From contig VBFF01000018.1 of NCBI GenBank assembly GCA_005889285.1, positions 1 through 11,126 on the forward strand: a DNA stretch of 11,126 bases, written 5' to 3'. The DNA is from Chloroflexota bacterium. GTDB lineage: Bacteria > Chloroflexota > Dormibacteria > CF-121. A model generated the notes under the pieces. It did no database searches, was not told the DNA's origin, and was given only the letters and a program-made list of their open reading frames with translations. The position numbers and the translations under genes were made by a program. This document shows, in pieces, positions 6,673 through 11,126 of this stretch (within the stretch, counting starts at the first letter, position 1; the number at the start of each line of letters is the position of its first letter).

Positions 6673-7684
6673 ACTCAGGCTGACCCGCGCGCGCAAACCG
6701 CTCCGCGAGGCGAATCGTCAGCGTCGCGGCGCGGTTGACCGGGAGGTCGTACAGCCCGATGAACCGCTCCATCCGCCCGTTGAACCGCGACTTGAAGACG
6801 TAGTAGCCGTAGCCGCGCTGGCCTGGCTGCGGATCCAGCGGCACGCCCCACATGTCGTAGGTGGTGCAACCCCGTCGCTGGGCATCCTCGATCGCCCGCC
6901 AGTGGAGGAGGTAGCCGGGCTTGAGGTCCTTGGCGTCGCCCCGCGTGCCGCCGTAGAGGTAAATCAGCTTGGGCCCGAAGAAGAGCATCACGGCCCCGGC
7001 CAGCAAGCGTTCCTCGTGCCGGGCGAGGTAAACGCCGACCTGTCCGCGCTCGCGGAAGAGGGCGAGCAGATCCTGATAGTAGGCGCGGCTGCGGATGGTG
7101 AACTGCTCGCGGGCGGCGGTCTCCTGGAGCAGTTCGTAGAAGCTGTCCACCGCCGCCGAAGCTTCAGACGCCTCCACCGTGATCCCCTGCTTGATGCCCG
7201 CGCGGATGTTGCGCCGGGTTGACTCCTTCAGGCGCATCATCGCCTCGTCTCCGCCGCTGATGTCGACCAGCCAGGTGGCCTGGTGCTGGATGGGATGGCG
7301 GCTCGGCAGTGCGCCGGACTCGGTCAGCACTGCCCGCTGCGCATCGGTCGTCCATTCCGGGTCGACCTTGAGGACGGTCCCGCTCTCCTGGGCGAGGCGC
7401 TCGCGCAGCGCCTGCCAGAAGCCCGGCCACTGATCGAGGCGGCCGCCCAGGATGGGCCCACGCGGCGCGTAGTTGAGGGCCAATCCGCCCGGAAGACGGC
7501 GCCGAAGCACGGCCACCGCCCCGATGGCTGTCCCGTGATCGGTCCAGAAGTAGCGCTGAACGCCCCAACCGTAGCGCGACTTGAGGCTGCCCCATGCCCA
7601 GGCCTGCAATACCGAGGCATCGCTGGCCTGGGAGACGAACGCGTCCCACGCCGACGCGTCGTCGCAGGTCCTCAATTCGGGCAT
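6665..7684 (-). CDS. FemAB-like peptidoglycan bridge aminoacyltransferase, first tandem copy
   Basis: This is the first gene of the minus-strand operon, 339 residues, from ATG 7684 to TGA 6667-6665. It is plainly homologous to the next gene and shares every landmark: QAWAWGSLKSRYGW (27-40), APRGPI (73-78), RRNIRAGIKQGITVEAS (157-173), IYLYGGTRGDAKDLKPGYLL (241-260), HWRAI (261-265), TYDMWGVPLDP (275-285) and GYYVFKSRFNGRMERFIGLY (293-312). These are FemABX family hallmarks, and no signal peptide or membrane helix is visible. Sequence drift between the copies is large, so the duplication is old. In organisms with multi-residue cross-bridges, paralogues such as FemA/FemB or MurM/MurN add successive residues; the same division of labour is inferred here. 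Only a weak AAGG lies just before the ATG. A hairpin stands immediately upstream. Confidence 0.93.
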   Translation of the reverse strand: MPELRTCDDASAWDAFVSQASDASVLQAWAWGSLKSRYGWGVQRYFWTDHGTAIGAVAVLRRRLPGGLALNYAPRGPILGGRLDQWPGFWQALRERLAQESGTVLKVDPEWTTDAQRAVLTESGALPSRHPIQHQATWLVDISGGDEAMMRLKESTRRNIRAGIKQGITVEASEASAAVDSFYELLQETAAREQFTIRSRAYYQDLLALFRERGQVGVYLARHEERLLAGAVMLFFGPKLIYLYGGTRGDAKDLKPGYLLHWRAIEDAQRRGCTTYDMWGVPLDPQPGQRGYGYYVFKSRFNGRMERFIGLYDLPVNRAATLTIRLAERFARAGQPEFV

Positions 7685-7691
7685 GCCTTGA

Positions 7692-7718
7692 CAGCTTACC
7701 CCGGGTCACGGGAAGCTG
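7692..7718. promoter_or_regulatory. Imperfect inverted repeat (10-bp stem) upstream of the FemAB-like operon
   Basis: CAGCTT at 7692-7697 pairs with AAGCTG at 7713-7718, and CCCG at 7700-7703 pairs with CGGG at 7709-7712. This leaves a 2-nt bulge (7698-7699) and the 5-nt loop GGTCA (7704-7708). It lies 8 nt upstream of the FemAB-like ATG at 7684, so as RNA it would sit in that operon's leader next to the ribosome binding region. As DNA it could be an operator in the 121-bp divergent region. It lacks a following U-tract on either strand, so it does not look like an intrinsic terminator. Function is inferred only from position. Confidence 0.4.
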
Positions 7719-7762
7719 CGCCACAGCGTGTCGCTCGCCGTTCGGTTATCGTATTTGGCCTG

Positions 7763-7771
7763 TGCTAGCAT
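7763..7771 (+). promoter_or_regulatory. Candidate extended -10 promoter element for the DUF4388-type gene
   Basis: TGCTAGCAT fits the extended -10 pattern TGnTANNNT and lies 34 nt before the GTG start at 7806. It would give a leader of roughly 28 nt containing the GGGAGG ribosome binding site. No good -35 hexamer lies at the usual spacing, which is tolerated by extended -10 promoters. On the opposite strand, TACGAT at 7753-7748 is a weaker candidate -10 for the FemAB-like operon. Confidence 0.35.
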
Positions 7772-7793
7772 TGGTTGGAAATCTCGGGGCGGT

Positions 7794-7799
7794 GGGAGG
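7794..7799 (+). promoter_or_regulatory. Ribosome binding site that fixes the DUF4388-type gene start
   Basis: GGGAGG lies 6 nt before the GTG at 7806, the best Shine-Dalgarno match at any gene start in this window. It decides between this GTG and the in-frame GTG at 7728, which would add 26 residues of unconvincing sequence and would run across the candidate promoter. Confidence 0.7.
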
Positions 7800-7805
7800 C
7801 TTTTG

Positions 7806-9299
7806 GTGAGTACCATCGAGCAGGCGCCGGGGCTTCTCGACAACAGGGGGTCGCTCAACCAGACACCGCTGCTCACCCTGTTGCAGTCGAAGCAAGCCCA
7901 GCGCGCTACCGGTACACTTCAGGTCCGAAATGGCGGTGAGGCGTACTCGCTGTTCTTTCTGTTCGGACATCTTTTTCACGCCTATGGCAACGGCAGTCAG
8001 GGGGAGGACGCCGTTTTCACACCGCTCTCCTGGCGGCAAGGCGATTACTCCTTCGATCCGAAATCCAAGCTCCCTACCGAAGAAACGATCACCGCACCCA
8101 CCGCCGACATCCTCGCCGAGGCTAAGCGGCGGGGCGTACCCGGTGCCGATAACGGACCGGCGCCGGCTCGCGAATCCGCGCCGGCCCAGGCCGCCGCTCC
8201 TGTCCCATCGGCTCCGCCGCAACCCCAGGTCAGTGAGCGCCCGGTGGTGAGCCAGTCCCCGGCCGCTGCCCAACCGGCGCCCGCACCGGAAGAAGGGCCG
8301 CCGCCGACCGAGCTCTACCCGCTGCCGGTTGGCAAGCTCGTCTACGAATCGCTCAAGACCGCCTTCGTCGATTTTCCCAAACTGCTGCGCTCGCTGAGCA
8401 GCGACCGGCTCACCGGATACCTGCGACTCACCGGGCTCGCCTCGCGAGGCATGATCCTCTTCTACCAGGGCAGCCTGATCGAAAGCTTCTACGACGGGGG
8501 CGCGGTGGTCTCCACCGGGCGCACGGCCTTCTCCCTCTTCAAGAACGACGTCGACCGGGGCGAAGGCAGCATGGACGTCATCGAATTGTCCTCCGAAGTG
8601 GTCACCGCCATCTATCAGCTGCTGACGGCGCCGACCATCCTGCAGGGGTTGCTGGCCCGCTTCGTCGACATCCGCGCCCTGCTCCAGTATCTGCAGGAAG
8701 AGAAGATCCATGGCAGCCTCCTGGTCCGCGCTCCGGAAGAGATGGGCATCATCCTGTTGCGTGACGGCCAGCTGCTGGGCGCCTTTACCCGGGGGCAGCC
8801 TCAGTTGATGCAAGACCCCGAGATCGTGACCCGGCTCTGCGCCGACTCGAAGACCCGCATCGAGGTGAAAGCGGTCGCCGACCTCGAGGAGCCGGCATCG
8901 GTGAGCCTGGAAGAGATGCTCGCCATGACGCCCTCGGTCCCCTCGACCGTTTACCGGCCAGCTCCCGCCCCAGTGCAAGCCGGCCCCGCCGCCCAGGCCC
9001 AGGCACCCCAGCGCATCCCGAACTATCAACCGCCGCCTCAACCCGCCCAGGGCCCGGCCGCCGGCGAGCCGGACATCGATTGGCCGGCACTGATGAGCCA
9101 GTTGAACCAGATGGCCGACAACGCGCTGCAGAATCGGTCGAAGAAGGTCAAGGAGATGCTGAGCTCGACCGAGCACAACGTCGATTCGCTGGACCGGACG
9201 ATCGACCGGATCTCGCAGACTTCGATCATGTTCGTGGACCCGGCTCGCCTGACCAACCTGGCCAACGAGATGCGCCAGTTGCTCGAAGAGCAAAGGTAG
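7806..9299 (+). CDS. DUF4388-type multi-module protein with Pro/Ala-rich linkers and helical C-terminal tail
   Basis: This 497-residue protein is cytoplasmic by sequence, with no signal peptide or membrane helix. Its first domain (about 12-108) resembles DUF4388 (PatA N-terminal) domains: a helix LLTLLQSKQAQRATG, then strands GTLQVRNGG and LFFLFGHLFHA. A Pro/Ala-rich linker (about 113-170) follows. Two further modules repeat the helix-strand-strand pattern: LLRSLSSDRLTGYLRL with ILFYQGSLIESFYDGG (193-232), and LLQYLQEEKIHGSLLV with IILLRDGQLLGAF (292-327). A second Pro/Ala/Gln-rich linker (about 376-422) leads to a helical tail (about 424-497) rich in charged and amide residues, plausibly a coiled coil for oligomerisation. 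DUF4388 domains occur in bacterial signalling, polarity and motility proteins, but no enzymatic residue set is visible and the function is unknown. It diverges from the FemAB/kinase operon and probably shares a transcript with the lipoprotein gene 55 bp downstream. Confidence 0.87.
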   Translation: MSTIEQAPGLLDNRGSLNQTPLLTLLQSKQAQRATGTLQVRNGGEAYSLFFLFGHLFHAYGNGSQGEDAVFTPLSWRQGDYSFDPKSKLPTEETITAPTADILAEAKRRGVPGADNGPAPARESAPAQAAAPVPSAPPQPQVSERPVVSQSPAAAQPAPAPEEGPPPTELYPLPVGKLVYESLKTAFVDFPKLLRSLSSDRLTGYLRLTGLASRGMILFYQGSLIESFYDGGAVVSTGRTAFSLFKNDVDRGEGSMDVIELSSEVVTAIYQLLTAPTILQGLLARFVDIRALLQYLQEEKIHGSLLVRAPEEMGIILLRDGQLLGAFTRGQPQLMQDPEIVTRLCADSKTRIEVKAVADLEEPASVSLEEMLAMTPSVPSTVYRPAPAPVQAGPAAQAQAPQRIPNYQPPPQPAQGPAAGEPDIDWPALMSQLNQMADNALQNRSKKVKEMLSSTEHNVDSLDRTIDRISQTSIMFVDPARLTNLANEMRQLLEEQR

Positions 9300-9354
9300 C
9301 GCCCCCGCCGCTGGACCTCGCCAGGCCCTCATCTCGCTAACCTTCTAACCGGGC

Positions 9355-11046
9355 ATGCGCCGCGCAGTCTTCGTAATCCTGGCATTGTTGGCGCCGCTGG
9401 TGAGCGCCTGCGCGCTCAACCCTCCGCGCATCGTCAGCATCTCGCCTGGCCGTGAAGCGACCGATGTGGCGACCAACCAGGCGATCACCATCAACTTCGA
9501 CCGGGCGATGAACCACGAATCGGTGGAGCAGCGCTTCGGGCTCAGCCCCGCCTTGCCCGGCTGCAGTGGATCGAAGAACTGTCACTTCGCCTGGAGTGGC
9601 AACACGCTGACGTTCATCCACGCCCACGTCAACTTCGACGTTTCCACTGCCTACCAGGTTTCGATGCACGCCGGCTACGCCGATGCCACCGGGCAGCAGA
9701 ATGGCCTCGAGCACTCCTGGCGGTTCGTCACTGAGGGGCGGCCTGCCCTGGTGGCGGTCGATCCGCCCGACAACGCGACGGCGGTCGCCCCCGACCGCAA
9801 TATCGTCCTCAGCTTCAGCCGCCCCATGCGGGCCGATGCGATGCGGGCCGCCGTCCAGCTCAGCCCCGACGCCCCCTTCTTGCTGCGCTCGAAGCCGGGC
9901 GGCGACGGCGCCCAGTTCGAGATCATCCCGACCGGGGTACTCCAACCCAACCAGAGCTACACCGTCTCCGTCGACCGGCCCGTCGACATTCACGACAACG
10001 CCATCTATGGGCGCGTCCAGACCCGCTTTCGGACGGGATCGCTGGGCCTGTCCCGAAAGATCGGGTACCTTGTGGCACAGCCAGGCCAGCCGGCCTTCGC
10101 GGTGGGCATCGTGGATCCCCACGCGGATGGCTTCCTGGGCCGCTCGACGCCGAAAATCATCTATCAGCTCAGTGCCCAGAGCCAGCTGGAGGACGCCCTC
10201 CTCTCCTTCGACTGGTCACCGGACGGCCAGCGGCTCGTGGTGGTCCAGGCACCGCGCAACGCGGACAGCGGCCCCATCCAGATCGTCGACGTGGCGAGCG
10301 GCACCGTGATTCGACCGGGTATCAACGGGTCCGCCGTCTACTGGTCGCAGGACGGCACCATCATCTACCGGCGAGCCGGGACGCTGCACCGCTTCCGCCC
10401 ATCAACGCTCGAAGACATTGCCCTCACCGATTCGACGGACGGGCGGGTCAACGATCCGGTCGCGCTGAGCCCGGACGGCAAATCGATCGCCTACAGCACG
10501 GCGGACGCGCAGGGCGTCAACCATCTGTGGATCATGAACCTGGACCTGCGCAGCCGTTACCGGCCAATCGGGCTCGACGATCCGGCCGATCACCCGGCCT
10601 GGTCGCCGAACGGGACCAAGCTGGCCTTCCGGCGGCTGACCGCGACTGGACCAGAACTCTCGGTCTACGACCTTTTGGCTAGCGGAGCCGGCGCCTACCG
10701 TCGCGGTGGCCCGCTGGATGTCACGGGGGCCGCCTGGCTCAACGACAACAGCACCGTGTTTGTCGCCACCGGCACAGGAGACTCGGCGGCCCTCTACCGG
10801 GTCAACATCTTTTCGGCCGGCGAGGCCGGCGGCGTGGTCAAGGTGACGGGAAGCAAGGATGCGCCGAATGGATCGACGCCCAATACGCCCGTCTACGACC
10901 GCCGGATCGGGTTCGTGGGCCAGGTCGATCACCTGCCCCAGGTCTACGTGATGAACGGGGACGGCTCCCGCCCGCAGCAGCTGACCGATTGGGAAGCCGA
11001 TTACCCGTATACCGGGCAGGCGCCGAACTGGGTGCCGGTCGGTTAG
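9355..11046 (+). CDS. Lipoprotein with two bacterial Ig-like domains and a TolB/PD40-like beta-propeller
   Basis: The 563-residue product begins with a lipoprotein signal peptide: MRR, a hydrophobic stretch, and the lipobox LVSAC with lipidated Cys19, so it should be anchored outside the cell membrane. Two SbsA/Big_5-type Ig-like domains follow. The first (about 23-128) has VSISPGREATDVATNQAITI and FDRAM. The second (about 130-228) has VAVDPPDNATAVAPDRNIVL, FSRPM and LQPNQSYTVSV. The rest (about 233-563) is a propeller with PD40-like blades: FDWSPDGQRLVV (285-296), VYWSQDGTIIY (328-338), ALSPDGKSIAYS (370-381), PAWSPNGTKLAF (414-425) and VYVMNGDGSRPQQLTDW (530-546). Cys70 and Cys76 flank a short insertion in the first Ig domain and could form a disulfide. 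The family pattern suggests extracellular binding or cell-surface scaffolding; the ligand is unknown. No Shine-Dalgarno site is evident before ATG 9355. The 55-bp upstream gap holds no terminator-like hairpin. Confidence 0.92.
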   Translation: MRRAVFVILALLAPLVSACALNPPRIVSISPGREATDVATNQAITINFDRAMNHESVEQRFGLSPALPGCSGSKNCHFAWSGNTLTFIHAHVNFDVSTAYQVSMHAGYADATGQQNGLEHSWRFVTEGRPALVAVDPPDNATAVAPDRNIVLSFSRPMRADAMRAAVQLSPDAPFLLRSKPGGDGAQFEIIPTGVLQPNQSYTVSVDRPVDIHDNAIYGRVQTRFRTGSLGLSRKIGYLVAQPGQPAFAVGIVDPHADGFLGRSTPKIIYQLSAQSQLEDALLSFDWSPDGQRLVVVQAPRNADSGPIQIVDVASGTVIRPGINGSAVYWSQDGTIIYRRAGTLHRFRPSTLEDIALTDSTDGRVNDPVALSPDGKSIAYSTADAQGVNHLWIMNLDLRSRYRPIGLDDPADHPAWSPNGTKLAFRRLTATGPELSVYDLLASGAGAYRRGGPLDVTGAAWLNDNSTVFVATGTGDSAALYRVNIFSAGEAGGVVKVTGSKDAPNGSTPNTPVYDRRIGFVGQVDHLPQVYVMNGDGSRPQQLTDWEADYPYTGQAPNWVPVG

Positions 11047-11126
11047 GCGGCCTGCGGGAGGACGTCGTCCGGCGCGATCTCGACCTGAGGCGGCTTCAGG
11101 TAGTTGGCGTGGAAGTAGGCGCGCAC
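11043..11126 (-). CDS. C-terminal end of an unidentified protein (5' part outside window)
   Basis: A frame open from the window edge ends at TAA 11045-11043. It encodes 27 residues, beginning VRAYFHANYLKPPQVEI and ending in QAA. Nearly every codon ends in G or C, as in the other genes here, which supports a real coding end. It converges on the lipoprotein gene: the two stop codons overlap within the four bases TTAG. The fragment is too short for me to assign a family. Confidence 0.6.
   Translation of the reverse strand: MRAYFHANYLKPPQVEIAPDDVLPQAA

Noticed and set aside
7688..7693. Perfect TTGACA on the plus strand, resembling a -35 box.
   Set aside because: No acceptable -10 hexamer lies 16-18 bp downstream, and it sits next to the FemAB-like start codon on the other strand.
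7746..9332. Long open frame of over 500 codons antisense to the DUF4388-type gene.
   Set aside because: It is a shadow frame caused by high GC and strong third-position bias. Its translation shows no domain pattern, while the plus-strand frame has module repeats, a ribosome binding site and a sensible end.
9337..9350. Short direct repeat CTAACC-TT-CTAACC before the lipoprotein gene, with a TANNNT match inside it.
   Set aside because: It is too short and AT/GC-mixed to call a binding site or promoter; no -35 partner is visible.
1..11126. Mobile elements, tRNA or rRNA genes, CRISPR arrays and defence genes.
   Set aside because: I found no transposase, integrase, tRNA-like fold, rRNA stretch or regularly spaced repeats; genes cover nearly the whole window.

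Overview
The window is a densely packed piece of a GC-rich bacterial chromosome. Third codon positions are strongly G/C, GTG and TTG starts are used alongside ATG, and gaps are tiny or absent. Nothing in it suggests phage, transposon, plasmid or CRISPR. Several features together suggest Chloroflexota or a related high-GC terrestrial lineage such as Dormibacterota: a MurE with an E-D-P-R specificity motif, compact FemAB-like proteins, a DUF4388-type protein, and a lipoprotein joining Ig-like domains to a propeller. That placement is an inference from protein style only; no rRNA or marker tree is available here.

Layout from left to right. (1) Minus strand, 1-1485: murE, complete at its GTG start and cut at the left edge probably only a few codons before its end. 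(2) Plus strand, 1515-3879: folP, folK and a GT4-type glycosyltransferase, joined by two 4-nt start/stop overlaps, so almost certainly one translationally coupled operon. murE and folP diverge from a spacer of only 29 bp. (3) Minus strand, 7684 down to 3884: two tandem FemAB-like aminoacyl/peptidyl transferase paralogues, a soluble PAS histidine kinase, and an OmpR-type response regulator. Junctions are overlapping, abutting or 3 nt apart, so this is one operon. The response regulator carries an internal deletion of about 70 nt that also shifts the frame. (4) Plus strand, 7806-11046: a protein with three DUF4388-like modules and a helical tail, then a lipoprotein with two Ig-like domains and a TolB/PD40-like propeller. 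(5) Minus strand, 11043-11126: the C-terminal end of an unidentified gene whose stop codon overlaps the lipoprotein stop.

How the genes may work together. murE and the two FemAB-like genes point to cell-wall peptide synthesis: MurE adds the third, diamino residue of the stem peptide, and FemABX enzymes typically add amino acids to that residue's side chain. FolP and FolK are consecutive-pathway enzymes of folate synthesis. The kinase/regulator pair is co-transcribed with the FemAB-like genes, which suggests a cell-envelope-linked two-component system. The 121-bp divergent region at 7685-7805 is the main regulatory space. It holds a 10-bp imperfect hairpin next to the first FemAB-like start, plus an extended -10-like element and a good Shine-Dalgarno site for the DUF4388 gene.

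The best leads are the broken regulator beside an intact kinase, the FemAB-FemAB-kinase-regulator operon, the hairpin in the divergent region, and the triplicated DUF4388-like architecture. No gap over 300 bp lacks a gene. I do not see a convincingly new defence or mobile system here.
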